Counted from the first letter of the stretch, positions 49,818 to 62,629 are shown. The stretch: 64,000 nucleotides of DNA from Onchidella celtica (GCA_963931925.1 OZ007579.1:48454771-48518770), one strand, 5' to 3'. Notes: generated by a model not told the origin, from the sequence alone. Made by a program: numbers and translations.

Positions 49818-50872
49818 CAGGGGCGAAGCGTGGCCCTATGCAGAGGGTAATCAGAATTTAAGCCAGAGATCCTTATAATAGGACGTATCGCTACATCATT
49901 ATTTACATAATTATAAATGCAGCGACTAACAAAATGAAACGGGTGCAAGGCATTGCAAAATCTAAAGAGCGGACTATTCTTGTCAACAGGACAGGAATGC
50001 AGCAATTTACAAGCCAAACTAATCTGAAAATACCATTTATTCATACTAACAGACTTATTGACTCATATTTTTCATCCATTTTTTAAAATACAATTTGAAC
50101 GGCAAGTTTTCATTGTCATATTCATAGCCAGAGATTTTGTTATTCTACCATCAGATAAAATTTCTCGAAAAAGACCCATTAACATTAAATGGCAGAAAGT
50201 GCTTAACTGGCATCTCTGTGACACAACAATATGCAGCGATCTCGGAGAAGCTATCTGCCGTTGCGGTATAGGTTCGCTCGACCTATCAAGTGAAGTGATG
50301 TTCTTCATAGTTACGTTCGACTGATTTTTATCACAGTTGTTATCTAGACTATATTATTATTATGCTTTGATAGCTACTCTTACTGTGCGTAGAGTAAATT
50401 ATTCTTAGATTACCTCAAACAAACAAAAAAATCTACACAAACTCTTTCACTCTACCCTTTACCTTTTGAATAGGATGAAAACGACCGCATAGTGAAAACA
50501 TGCATAAATCGGTAAAATCAGGTCAAACTTTGATTTTTAAACCTATTTTTATCTCGCACTATTCTTCTGTCTACGGGGCCGCGTCGACGAATACAGCCTA
50601 TGTTCAAGATAGCTTCTGGGTGAAGACAAGTCTTCTTCGTCTTTGTTAATCACTGATTATGGACCAGTTCGTAAGGTGTAGGTCCCTATAAAGATGCTTT
50701 TCGGTGAGGGGTGTTGGACTATTATAACAAAGGGAAATAGCGGGGTAGACTTGAATGCTGAACTGAATAAATGGACTTGGAGTTGGGCTCTATCTGGAAA
50801 GCACAGTAATTCTAGAATTAATATTCGAAGGGTAATCACTGATTATTTGATTTGGAGGAAGCCTCGCCCCTG
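49818..50872. mobile_element. Non-autonomous hAT-like element with perfect 8-bp TSD
   Basis: Starts CAGGGGCGAAGCGTGG and ends CCTCGCCCCTG, flanked on both sides by TATACACT (49810-49817 and 50873-50880). The terminal inverted repeat is about 12-18 bases. The body aligns with 32921-34383. An 88-residue open frame at 50058-50324 does not resemble a hAT transposase. Confidence 0.92.
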
Positions 50873-50880
50873 TATACACT

Positions 50881-51309
50881 ACGGAACTAGATTCCACGCG
50901 GCTCTCCGCCAGCCCTCTCTTTCCCTGCTTCCCGAAGCGAGCCGGAATGGTCCGCATTGAAACCCTCTCTCACCATCGTAGACTGGGCTGAACGCTCAAT
51001 GCTGGCCTGACCCAGCCTAGCCAACAGGTTGAAAAATAGCGGTGATTGTGATTGATTTTGTAACTTTAATTTGATTGTGATTGATTTTGTAACTATAATT
51101 TGTTTATAGTCACTCACATACCATTTCGGTCCACTATAACATAAAATTGAATAAAATTCCTCTATTAAAAAAACAAAACAGAACAAACAACAGATTGATT
51201 CAATCGACAAAACTTACCACAACTACAATGTAAAGCCAGTGGTGTTAATATATATGACACGGCGATAGAGGGTGGGGTAAGCCTAGAGGGAAAACAAGGG
51301 GTGGTGAAA

Positions 51310-51310
<1 letters not shown>
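50881..51310. other. Stretch with nothing recognised
   Basis: No gene or element recognised. A TTTGATTGTGATTGATTTTG string repeats at about 51045 and 51069. Confidence 0.4.
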
Positions 51311-51356
<46 letters not shown>

Positions 51357-51800
51357 TACATAGAGAGAGAGATAGACAAATTGAGAGATCGATAGATAGC
51401 TAGACAGATAGATAGATAGACAGATAAAGAGGCAGATAGAGAGACACAGATAGAGAGAGTCAGAGAGAGAGAGACACAGAGAGAGAGAGAGACACACAGA
51501 TAGACAGATAGAGACAGGGAGAGAGACAGAGAGAGAGAGACAGACAGAGATAGAGACAGACAGAGAGCGACAGATAGAGAGAGATAGATAGATAGAGAGA
51601 GAGAGAGATAGGGAAAGAGAGATTGGGAGATCGAGCAAGAGAGGAGGAGTTATCAGAGAGAGAGAAAGAAAGATTCGAAGAGAGAGATAGATAAGATAGA
51701 AAGATAGATAGATAGATAAGATAGATAGAATAGATAGACAGACAAATAGAATAGATAGCTAGATAGATTAGATAGATAAATAGCTAGATAGATAGCTATA
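51311..51800. repeat. GATA/GAGA/CAGA-type microsatellite
   Basis: About 490 bases of GATA, GAGA and GACA units, purine-rich on the plus strand. The long frame on the complementary strand made of LSLSLS repeats is an artefact. Confidence 0.95.
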
Positions 51801-53355
51801 TAGTACAGACAGACAGATAAACCTTCTCTTAGTCAAAAGCCTACGCGGCTCCCTATACAAACATGATGACCCAATGTGTGCGATGGCCAACAGCGCCTTC
51901 TAACAGTCCAATTCAATCACTGGCGTATCTGGGCCAGTTGCACCATTCTGACGACACAAGACATAGCTGAATCATAATAATAATAAAAAAAAAACTCAAT
52001 GAAAGATGATTTTGTTTGTTCGATGTGACTGCGTGACTGGAGGAGGGAGTGGGCGGAGGAAGAGACGGGAGAGGAGGAGAAGAAAAAGGAAAAAGCAAGA
52101 AGAACGGGAAAAAGTATTTGTGCAGGGTTTGCTCACTACGATATTTAGAACCTCCCGTCTACCTCCGCCCTACACCATTTCTGGTCTTGATACTGACTAA
52201 AAGTTTTTTTTTTCTTCTCCTGACGTTATCCAACATGAATTGTTTAGCTAACAGGAACTGCAAGGATGCAAATTTTTTAACTTTCGGATTTCACGAGAGA
52301 AGCTATGCGCTAATGTCAGCTGAGAATATTCAAAATCAGATCAGTCAAACACACAGTAAAGAAAACAAACGTAGTCACTCGTTGGTATACGCCCTCGAGT
52401 TGCAGGAGAAAGTCGTACACAGAGACCTCGAAGGGGCGAAGCAGCTTTTTCCCACGTAAGGCGGGGAGCCTCAGCTAGTTTCTGAGTAAGACTAAGAGCT
52501 GTGTATCCTTGTCAACTTCCTTGTCAACTTGTCAAGGCTGTATCAGCACATAGGACATGACGCAGCATTAATGAAACGTGCCGTTGGCGAGGGAACAGGG
52601 GCCAGAGGCGAATTGTTTTTGTCAAGGCTGGTTGCCTGCGAGACACGGTTCAGATGATCACAATGCAGGTGCGTGTATTTTAAGTAAGTTACGGACGTCA
52701 AAAATCATAAAATTAACGTCACGTGTTTTTTTTTTTAATGTGTGTTTATTTGTTTGATTTTTGTATTATTAATCACCAATCAACGGCAAGGACAGTAAAA
52801 TGACATTTCCTCATACAAAAATTATGAGCAATGGAATAGAGCAGCAGAACAAATAGAGAAATGAAAGTTTTTTTATCCATTCTTAAAAAAGCGGGTGGAG
52901 ATGTCTTTTTCCAGGTTACAGAAAAGAAAAACAGGCATTACCAAACAAGGTTTTTTCTTTTTTTTAAGTCCCCAAATAATTAGCATTCTATTTCCAAATG
53001 AATGTTGTTACAAGTACCTACGCCCCCCCCCCTCCCCCCCAACTGGCCCCAAGTTTTTTGCGCGAGGGGTATGTATTTTAAAGCTTTTTGTGGCCCCAAA
53101 GCTAGAGAGCTCCTCACGGAATACTCCTAACAGCAGCCTAAATGAATTAATCTTTCAGATTTTCTTTTGGTTTTGCTCCTGTTTTTTGGTTCAAAGGGTT
53201 AGGGATCTGATATAGGTTTGAGGATAAGGACAGGGTTAGGGATAGATGCGTATACTTTCGTGCCCCTGGCTCAAAACGGTTGGGAGTGCGTACGTACTTA
53301 TAACAACAGCTTTTCCAAATACGCAACTGTTTTTTCATAGAACTCATAATAGATC
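51801..53355. other. Mostly unassigned stretch with one repeat end
   Basis: A purine-rich block at about 52036-52115 yields an Arg/Lys-rich chance frame. Near 52440-52485 the reverse strand starts ACTAGCTGAGGCTCCCCG, the same terminal motif as the dispersed repeats at 4729 and 5429 but with a different body. No gene recognised. Confidence 0.45.
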
Positions 53356-53593
53356 CCGAGACACAGAATACCGAGACGGACCATTCCTTCTTTCACTATA
53401 ATTATGTCCACAGCTTGTGCGCGTATAAACACGGTGAGTACTACTCACAGAGCTCTCTGGTACTAGTCTTTTTCGTTCAATTATGAAGCTGGTGTGTGGT
53501 GCGAGTTGTTGCATTGTTGACATGGATGGTGCGCGCACAAGCCGGCGGACGGAAAATGGTGAATTTGGTTCGTCTCGATATCCTGTGTCTCGG
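53356..53593. mobile_element. Complete MITE with 27-bp TIR and 7-bp TSD
   Basis: The left end starts CCGAGACACAGAATACCGAG and the right end, inverted, starts CCGAGACACAGGATATCGAG; 24 of 27 bases agree. ATAGATC flanks both sides (53349-53355 and 53594-53600). At 238 bp it has no coding capacity. Partial relatives lie in units A and B. Confidence 0.88.
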
Positions 53594-53604
53594 ATAGATC
53601 TATA

Positions 53605-53683
53605 CAGGGTGGCTAAAAAGTAGGATTACAGTTAACACTGTAATTTATATCTAAAACAGTAACCCTACTTTTGCCCCACCCTG
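53605..53683. mobile_element. 79-bp mariner-type MITE
   Basis: The ends CAGGGTGG and CCACCCTG extend inward as an inverted repeat covering AAAAGTAGGATTACAG and its partner, with TA on each side. The CAGGGTG start and TA flank are typical of Tc1/mariner MITEs. Confidence 0.82.
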
Positions 53684-53689
53684 TATTAA

Positions 53690-55100
53690 ATATATTAAAT
53701 ACCTGAAAAAAAAAAAACTAGATAAAAGGTGAGGGGTGTAGGTGAGAGGTTGGGCGAACGAGGGATTAATTAGGAAGGGGAAAGAAGGCGGAATAAAGAA
53801 TAGAATGTGTTTGTGTGTATGGGGGGTGGGGGGGGGGTGGGATAGGAGTTTGATGTGCCCAAGGCAGTTTGCATGCAATTACATCCACGGCCTGCCCAGA
53901 CCATGGCCGTTTTTTAAACCGTTGGACATTTTAGCTCGTAATAATAATAGAAAAAAAAAAGTTGGATTTTGCCTAATTCCCACTGTAATGAAACACTTAC
54001 CTGTAGGAAGGAAGGAAATCTTTACAAGAGATCATAATTGTGATAATAATATATCTTTTTGAAATGTCTAAATTTTATTGGACATCTTAGCAGCGGATTC
54101 AGTACTTGCTTGGACAGGTCCATCTTTAAAGAATAGAATGGTATTTAGAAAAGTCAAGACAGAACTTATGTGCCTATAGATGCGAATTCCTATCTTAAAG
54201 CATTCTCTTTCGTTTATCCACAGACTGACTGAGTTGATTGAGAAATTAAGAAAAGCGGAAGATTTATCCCACAGCATAAAAGAGTCAGTTTTTACAACGA
54301 CACTTTTCATATAGCCTACTGATAGATGTACGAAATGTATTGCACATGGTTACAGCCAGTTTCTTTGTCATAACAAAACCAGAGCTGGAGCTAAAATATG
54401 AAGGAAAAAAGGGGCGGGGGTGGAGGGAGATCGTGAATGGAAGTCACAACTAACTAACTAGCTACATGTTCATTCTAGAATGATTCAATTATTGGAACCC
54501 CTCTTCCCCCCCCCCCCCCCCCCCTTTTTACTCCTGCAAGCATGATGACGAGAAAGAAGAAAGACCTTCATTGGAAACCACAGGCACAGAATTATACATG
54601 GGTACAGAGTGGCTTATCTTGTATTATTGTGGCCCTCGTCACGAGTCTCGTGTACGTCTGATTCTATCGCCGTCTATGTGTGGTTAACTTTGTTGTTGTT
54701 TGTGGCCATTAGATAATGGCGTAGTTTACATTGCTAGTACAAACATCGCCATTGCCTGTCTGTCTGTCTATATATCTATCTGTCTATCTATCTACCCTGC
54801 CCATTTCCTGCTAATGGGACCACCTGTTTAAAAAATTATGTCATAAGTCTTCCGTTCCCTTGCTCTGATGTGTAGGCAATTCCGGCAAACAACAGTATAC
54901 TTTTGTGTAAGTTGATGTTTGTACATGTATTTAAGTGTGATGGTAATTTAATTGAACAGTTGTGCAAGCTTGCTACCACTTTAAAAGCAAAACAACAACA
55001 GCAACAAAAGGCAAGAATCAATTAAGAATTGCAAAGTAAATGACTTCTTTCGAGGTTTAGGATGATAGGTGAACAATGAACACAGTTCAGTATTATCTAT
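53690..55100. other. Stretch with nothing firmly recognised
   Basis: An 80-residue open frame on the minus strand at 54068-54310 has no recognised domain. It could be a lone exon or chance. Poly-C and poly-G tracts and a short TCTG/TCTA run at about 54759-54794 are also present. Confidence 0.4.
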
Positions 55101-55104
55101 ATTA

Positions 55105-56005
55105 GGCCATGGGACCAAACTTGTAGCCTGTCATTCCGTTACGCACCTGCAGGGGATAAGCTGATTTTTTGCATGCAAGCTCTTATGCATCTCCCCTTCA
55201 CAAAAAACCAATGTTGTCATTTCAAGTCCTGCACATTTTTTTATAATATGTATGTAAAGTGTGCCAATAAATAATAATTAATGATGCGAATTGAGTTTGC
55301 CATTTAAACAATGCTATTTTAATCAACCAATGGAATTGAGCCTTTCGCCGCGAAATCCAAAATGGCTGCCTCCATGATGGAATGCTGTATGCACACTAAG
55401 AAAGATGTAAATAGCAATATAATTCAGTTTTCTTTGAAAAGTTGGATGAAATTTCGAGAATAAACAATCATGTGCTTTCTCTCTCTCTCTCTCTGTCTCT
55501 CTCTCTCTCTCTCTCTTACAATAAAAGTATTAATCTGCAGTCCTGCTTCAGAACTCATGCGCGCCAGGACACTGAGCACCAAGCGTTACTTTTTATGACC
55601 TGCACGGTACTATAACAGAATGGAGGCAAGATGGAGGATGAAAATGCAGCACGAGGAAACAATGCATTTTCTATAAATTCAAGAACCAAACCAGTCAAAA
55701 TAATAAAAACTTCCGTGCACCCTCCGCGGTATTTGAAATGGACATGTAAAATTGGGTTAGCATAGGTGGTCTAATAAAAAAGGGTTTTGCGTTCAAAGGT
55801 GGAGATTTTGTGAAATATATACTTATGTAAAACGAAACAAACATGCAAAAATACAAACAGACAAATGCACAGTTATTGATGACAACTTTTGACTTCTAGT
55901 CAAAGATGGTTACTGGGAACATATTAAAATCATACCTAGATTTTCCCTAGGGGGTGCGTAACGAAATTTACTTTAGAGACTAGCTAGGATTTTGGTCCCA
56001 TGGCC
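55105..56005. mobile_element. TIR element, GGCCATGGGACCAAA ends
   Basis: Inverted ends begin GGCCATGGGACCAAA and, after a gap, share GTTACGCACC. TA lies directly outside each end, compatible with a TA target. The 901-bp body has no transposase frame and a CT microsatellite at about 55479-55515. The superfamily is uncertain. Confidence 0.75.
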
Positions 56006-56759
56006 TATATTCAGATTTGTAAAATACACTATTCTGCACAATCGCTGATAGATGGCGTACGCAGAGCCCGTGAACACGAAACAGTCCAGCTGTTCCTTCT
56101 TAAATACCAACACAATTTCACAATAAAGCCATGTTTCCGTGTGTACATAAACTGAAACGTCAAAAGCCCGTCAAGAAGTAGTGGTGTTTCCATGTGTACG
56201 GAAATGTAGATCTAATTTCCTACTGTTCCTGCTTGTGATACACTGTCTTCCTTTGCGTTCTGGTCATAGTGAGACACCATTTTGATGGTGAAACTCTTGT
56301 CCACAGTGATTTACACCTTTCATGTGGAACATTTGTTGAGTACAGGTGTGTCAAAAAATCAAGGAAAGAGTAAACCCGAGAAAGAGTTAAGCATGCACCA
56401 GTGTGCTTCCTCTGCCACCTCACTTCATGTACAGACACTGTGACACACCCATGACAACAGCACATAATTATTATACACAGCTGCACAGCGAACACAACCG
56501 AAAGACAAATGCCACAATAACACTACAGCAAAGACAACATTCCATACACCACACATGAGATACTTAAATTAGAAGACAGTAAACATCTGACTTACAGGGG
56601 ACAATAAAAGTGAACAAGATCAACATAATTATAATCTGCCATGTACAACCCTCTAGAAATTACCCCTGACCCCGTCCTGGATACAATAATCATAAAAAAA
56701 AACACAAAAAAACAAGCGTTCATTTGACTTATGTGACAAGATTTTAACGAATACTATTT
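56006..56759. other. Stretch with nothing recognised
   Basis: AT-rich, with a 91-residue frame at 56220-56495 on the minus strand that shows no known motif. Confidence 0.4.
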
Positions 56760-59700
56760 TCACAACGCTACACTTCTGTCACTATTTCTATCATATTGGG
56801 GCATACATTCTCGACTCTCGTAAAATAAGATACATTTAAGAGGAAATAAACATGCATTAAAAAGTATTGATATAATACAAAAGGATTGAAAATCGATTCA
56901 AACTGATATGATTAGACTTTAACACTAATTTTACTTGTGTCCGTTGGTATTATTATTGTTTTTTGTTTGTTTGGTTGTTTGCTTTATGATTAGTTGTCCA
57001 TCTATTTTTTTGTTTGGCACCACTGACATTATACTTAGTGGCAAGGTCTGAAATAATTATGTCTCATAAATATAAAGTCATTTAAATTGCATTTTAATTT
57101 TTGAAAATCCTAAATGGGCTAGATATGTCAGAACAATTAATGATGTAGAGAGAAAAGGCCGGAAAAGAACACAAATAGAAAAAAACAACAATAACATTTT
57201 ACTAACCCAACTAACAGATGGTGCAGTTCCATCATCCAGCAGAAATTAAATATTTCACATGAAATTAAATACACACTAAATTTTTTCACATGATGAACTC
57301 CACATGTCCAGATCCAAACGTTACAGAATGCTAACCAGTGATATACACACCAAATCAACTTATTTACATTTGAAAATAAAGAGAAATACCAATGTCAGAA
57401 TCATCATCATCGTCATCTTGGAAGAGTACGAAGATAAGAGGGAATGTAAAATTGACCTACACATCATTCTAAAATCTATAAGCAGCAATGTGTGTGTGTC
57501 AACTGTATGTAAAAATGTGTTTTATCTTTTGAACTATTCAAGTAGAACTGGACAGAACGTTTTAGTAAAGTAGCCTTGATAGTTTGCTTAAACTGACAGA
57601 TTAAACCCACTGAGACAACAATGCATTGTAGAAAATAATTAGAATGTTCTAGCAAAGTTTCGATGGATCGTGTTGCGTTAACAACATTTCTTGTTAGTAA
57701 ATTCTTTGATAGCTTATTTGCAGAAAGGTATACATTTCATGTAGCTCATTGTTTGAGACACTGGATTAGTTTGCAGGGCATTTGAACGATTGCAGTTATG
57801 TGTTATAGTGAATAAGTGTATGTCACTTGCGGATCAAGTAAAATTTGAAAAACTTAATGTTGTATCCTCGAATATTTTGCCTGAATATGGGAGTATAATC
57901 TGGACTGGTGGGATAAAGTTTGCCTACCCCAATGTATACCCCGGGGTATAAACTGGCCTAGCCCAGAATATACCTGGGTACAAAATAGACTGAGCCACTT
58001 TAACCCCAGTGTCGCAGGCCAGGTTATTCCCCCGCCAGACTACCCCCTAGACTATTTTATGCTCCCAGGTATTTCTGGGCTAAGCCAGTTTTTACCCCGG
58101 GGTATACTTTAAGCTAGGGAGGACTATACCCCACGTCCGGATTATACCACCTATTTTTTTTTAAATATATAAACAAGTAAAGACCGCAGTTTATTTTAGT
58201 CATAGTTTAAATCGCTTTTTATCACTGTCATCAGGCGTTATAGTAATACATACACACATACATTCTCTGACTCCCCTAAATCATAATACAAGTCAGAGGA
58301 AAAAACATGCATTAATATGTGTTGACATATTATGGGTTGAATATCCATTCAAACTGATATCATTACACTTTAACCCTCATTTCACTCATGTTCATTGTCA
58401 TGTTGCAGTTGTTTTTGCAGTTGGTTGCCCATGAGTAAAACTTGAATTGTATTGTTTGTTTCGCACTGCAATGGGCTACACTAGTCGCAATGGATGAAAT
58501 AATTAACGGACGCATAAAAATGAAGTCATTTTATAGATTTTTTGTGTGCAAATATACAGTTCTTAAATCCTTTGGCAAGGGACGTGTCAAGCTTAGGAAG
58601 GTAAAGACGGCTAAGGTCAGTTTTCTTAAATTATTATTTTATTTCACTCGCGATTGAAACACTTTTATTCACTATAACATGTAACTGCAGTCTTTCACAT
58701 GCCTTTCAAACTAATCTAATGTCTTAAACCATAAGGTACATGAAATGTACATTTTTCTAAAAATAAGCTTTAAAAAAATTCACCAACAAGAAATACTGTT
58801 AACGCAAAATGATCCATCGAATTTGCCCTAACATATCATAGATCTAATTATTTTATACAATGCACTACTGTTGTCTCAGTGGATTTACTCTGTCGGTTTA
58901 CACAACTATCCTAACTATTTCACAAATGCTCTCTGTCCAGTTCTACTTGAATACTTGAAAAGATTTAACACATTGTTTGTATATAGTTGATGAACATTAC
59001 ATTGCTGCTTATAGATACTAAAATGATTTGTACGCCTACACTGTCGTTTTTACACTCCCTCTTATATCATTGTATTATTCCAAGATGATGATGATGATTC
59101 TGATATTGATATTTCTATTTATTTTCAAGTGTAAATAAGATGATTTGGTGTTCTTATTGTTATTATTGTATATTACAGGTTAGCATTTTGTTACGTTTCG
59201 AGTGGATCTGAACAAGTGGAGTTCATCATGTGAAAGAATTTAGTATGTATTTAGGTTTATGTGAAGCTTTTAATTTCTGCTGGATGATGGAATCGCATCA
59301 TCGGTCAGTTGGGTTATTCTTATATGTTTTTTTTTTTTTATGTGTGTTCTTTTCCAGCCTTTTCTCTCTGCATCATTGTCACAAAAAATACAATGCTTGT
59401 TTTACTCATGGCCAACCAATTATCGAAATAATAATAATAATAATAATATCAACAGACATGAGTGACATTAATGTCGAAATCTAATCATATCAGTCTGAAT
59501 GGACACTTCAACCCATTTGTATATCAACGCATTTTAATGCTTGTTTATTTCCCCTAAAATGTATCATGATTTACAGGAGTCAAGAATGTATGTAGGTACA
59601 CCAATTTAAACTAAAACTGAAATAAACTGTTATTATTATTTCCTCTAAATTGTATTATGATTTATGGGTGTCAAGAATGTGTTCATGTATGTATTAATAT

Positions 59701-59835
59701 GATATCCGATGACAGTCGTTGCGAACAATTTACACTAACGCTGAAATAAATTGTGGTCTTGACTTGTTTTCGAAAAAAAGTAGGCGGTATAGTCTGGGCG
59801 GGGGGTATATTTTGGCCAGTTACACCGGTTTACAA
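56760..59835. repeat. Cluster of long inverted repeats
   Basis: About 56760-57840 reappears inverted at about 58690-59620, and part of it (about 56790-56970) also recurs directly at 58250-58430. Within it, 58170 to about 59780 looks like one element with long terminal inverted repeats: AAAGACCGCAGTTTATTTTAG at the left and its diverged inverse near 59735-59765. Motifs of the type GGTATAATCYGG with TATACCCC lie at 57897, 58120 and 59790. Open frames on the two arms encode matching peptides, which reflects the repeat and not a gene family. Best read as nested non-autonomous foldback transposons. Confidence 0.75.
57937..58104. repeat. Hairpin with TACCCCGGGGTA arms
   Basis: Left arm 57937-57988 and right arm 58052-58104 are inverted copies at about 85 percent, each including TACCCCGGGGTA, itself palindromic, and a CCTGGG block. 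The loop is about 63 bases. Confidence 0.8.
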
Positions 59836-61326
59836 TTGTCTCTACAAAATACAGCAGTTATTACTAAGTAGGTAGAGGGCGAAAGACAAACGATAGATGA
59901 ACACATTATAGCAAGGAAAATAGCGACGTACGGAAAACCTTGACACGAATCATGTAATAGATTGGTATTCTGTTCTCCTCACTCTTATGCCTCCATTGCT
60001 CTCTCTCTCTCTCTTCACAAGAGCGATATTGCTCGATACCTCGACGGAACCCCTCCCAGCCCCCCCCCCCCCTTTGTGCTATTCATATGTCTCTGTGTAT
60101 ATAAGATTGTAGTCTGAAAAACACACCAAGCAAAGGTGGGAAAAGGCTCCCTCCCCTCCCCCCAAACGGCAAAAAAAGTGAGGAATAATTTATAATGCTG
60201 CTTACCCTTTGGCAAGTATCACCCATCCCATTTTAATCCCTGGGGATAAACTGTTAAAGAGGAGGTTATTCTAGATTATCCGGGGGATTTTCTGAAATAT
60301 CAAGGGGGATAGATTTTGGGAGGGATAATCTGAGATACCACAGCTGCTATACTCTCAAATTTTCAGGACCAGTACACTACAATACAGGAGCTCTGGTTAA
60401 GTCCTCTCGCTATGGCTGTGCATTAAAACATGATTATTTCACGTCCTTTTCAATGTTTTTGAAACTTACGCTGTCTATAAACCCACATAGCGATAAGCAA
60501 GATTTGGAGTTCATTGAAATGTCAACCTGTCCCGCCTCTACAAAGCATCCAGTATAATGCAATGCATTATATGCCTGGATGACATTAGAAAAGGATCGAA
60601 CGCTATATTAATGATTATATGCAGTCAATTTTTTTCGGGGGGGGGGGGGAGGGCAGGGTACCGGTATTACTATTTTCCCGGATACAAATGAAATTTTGCT
60701 GTTGAAATTAGAGGATTTTATATGTCAGTTAAAATTAAACGTTCGTCTTCTTTTTATTATTCATTTGCAAAATAATTGGAGGCGTGGACATTTCGACACG
60801 TGGTTTCCAATATTGCAGGTGTGATTTATTTTCTCATGTCAGGGACTACCAGATAACTGTCGCATCATGGTTTAACACATTTTTCAGAAGTAAAAAAAAA
60901 CAAAACGTGAGTAACTTTCATAAAAATAGTTTTCAATACAAAACTTAAAAACAACAACAACAAAAAAAAAACACAACAACAACAACGTAATGGACCCTTA
61001 GATTTCAGAATTTAACCCCCAACATTACAACAAATCCTTCGGGCTGTCAGGGGCTGCAATCGTGCCAAATATCTTATTACTGAAAAAAGCCCAGTTACGA
61101 CACTTTACCAGGCGGAGCTAGAAAATGTTTTCCCTCTCGTTTGTTATGATTAGACATTATGTAAGAAAGAAATAATTTTCTTCCAGAAAATGACGTTACA
61201 ACAATGTGGTATAGCGACTGGATATTCTACTCTGTGTGATAAAAATGAGGAAACGACTCTTTTTATAGATAAAGGCGGGCTGAAGTTACTCTATGTAATT
61301 TTGATGTGTCATAATTATAATCTGTT
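59836..61326. other. Stretch with nothing firmly recognised
   Basis: Short CT and CAA repeats and a G-rich tract at about 60639-60649. Near 60230-60335 lie GGGGATAAACTG and GGGGGATAGATTTTGG strings that echo the ends of the inverted-repeat cluster. No gene. Confidence 0.4.
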
Positions 61327-62520
61327 TGTCACGAGTGGAGTGAGTGCAATTAAGGGGATTGCTACAGAGCGGGTGTAGAGTAAGAAGGGCTCACAGTAGA
61401 CATCAAGTTAAGCGTGCTGTTGTGAGTAGTGGGGGGGGGGGTCTGAATGAGGCGAAAGCGCTGTATAACTATCACTGCAAGTTAGAAGGCCCGACGGAGC
61501 GGACCTGTGAATAAGAGCCCATCGGGCGGACATAAAGGAAGCAGTCGAGAAGACTAGTGAGGGAGTCTTTCCAGTAATGACTGGTATGTAGAACGTTGAT
61601 TGATTATTATGATTGATGTATTATATTATATTCGTCTATTACCATGATGTGAATAAGTATACGTGAGGAATGTGGAAGTCCTTGATATTGGATATAGCAA
61701 TGTGCGCCATGAGCGATATGTGAAAGTGAGTCATGGACTTGTAGCGCGAGTGAGTAGTGTGTACTCCGATGGAAGTGTGTTACCGTAAGATGTGTGGTGA
61801 GTGAAAGGTGAACTAGTGTGTGTACGCTTCATGGGTTGTAAGGAGAGGTGGAGTGAATAGAAATGGTAGGGTATTATACCAATGTAATGTTATTCTTGTA
61901 GGTGTCGGGGACGGGCCGAAGAGCCACCTCGATGAGCACAAGTGATAGGCCAGCATAGGGCCGGAGGCCGTACATAGGCCAGAAGTGAGGCTGTCAGTGC
62001 AGGACAGTAGAGGCACATAAAGTCGTGGCAGTCAGGCCACGGACAGGGACGTAGATATGAGAGTGAATGAGATACTATATTGTTGCCATGTTGATAGGCT
62101 AGTGAACTGATACTATGTTGTTGCCATGTTGATGGCTATGGAAATAATAATGTGTTATTGCCCTGCTGAGGTGCTAGGGGAGTGCTAAGGTGTAGGACAA
62201 TAGGACGGTGATATTGAGAGACTGCGGTGCCAGTGAATCATTAATGTACTATTAAGACCCTGAGGGGAGAGGCTGAGGCCGAAGTGCCTTTAGGAGTAAC
62301 TACCGGATTGTGGATCCGAGGGAGAGTGTGTGTGAGAATAAGGCCGTTGTACGGCAGTTCATTTCAATAATATAATGTATGTAATTGCGCTATTATATGT
62401 ATAATTATGTTTAATAAATGTGTGAGTCTGATGGGTTGTTTTGTTAAGTGTTAAACTTGTTTGTTCGTGATTGTCGTCCTGTCATAAACTATTACATCTC
62501 CCAGTCTGGGATTTGTGACA
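61327..62520 (+). mobile_element. 5' LTR of a family Y retrotransposon
   Basis: Begins TGTCAC and ends GTGACA, a perfect inverted terminal pair, and is followed at once by a primer binding site. It aligns with the reverse complement of the solo LTRs at 2812-3886 and 19286-20360. A candidate AATAAA lies at about 62411, upstream of the conserved CTCCCAGTCTGGGATTTG end. A GATACTATxTTGTTGCCATG unit is repeated twice near 62070-62135, where the solo LTRs carry a different short array. Confidence 0.9.
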
Positions 62521-62629
62521 CTGGGGGCTCGTCCGCTGTGACACTGGGGGCTCGTCCGCTGTGACACTGGGGGCTCGTCCGTTGTGACACTGGGGGCTCG
62601 TCCGTTGTGACACTGGGGGCTCGTCCTGT
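62515..62629 (+). promoter_or_regulatory. Five tandem copies of LTR-end plus tRNA-Pro-type primer binding site
   Basis: A 23-bp unit, GTGACAC followed by TGGGGGCTCGTCCG and two pyrimidines, occurs five times without gaps. The first copy spans the true LTR end. TGGGGGCTCGTCCG is complementary to the 3' end of tRNA-Pro (CGGACGAGCCCC plus CCA). The last copy diverges after CGTCC. Confidence 0.92.

Noticed and set aside
51165-51638. 157-residue serine/leucine-rich frame on the minus strand
   Set aside because: It is encoded by the GATA/GAGA microsatellite and has no independent support.
57137-59484. Related proteins encoded on both arms around 57.2 and 59.3 kb
   Set aside because: They mirror each other because of the inverted repeat, and they contain no domain and many broken frames.
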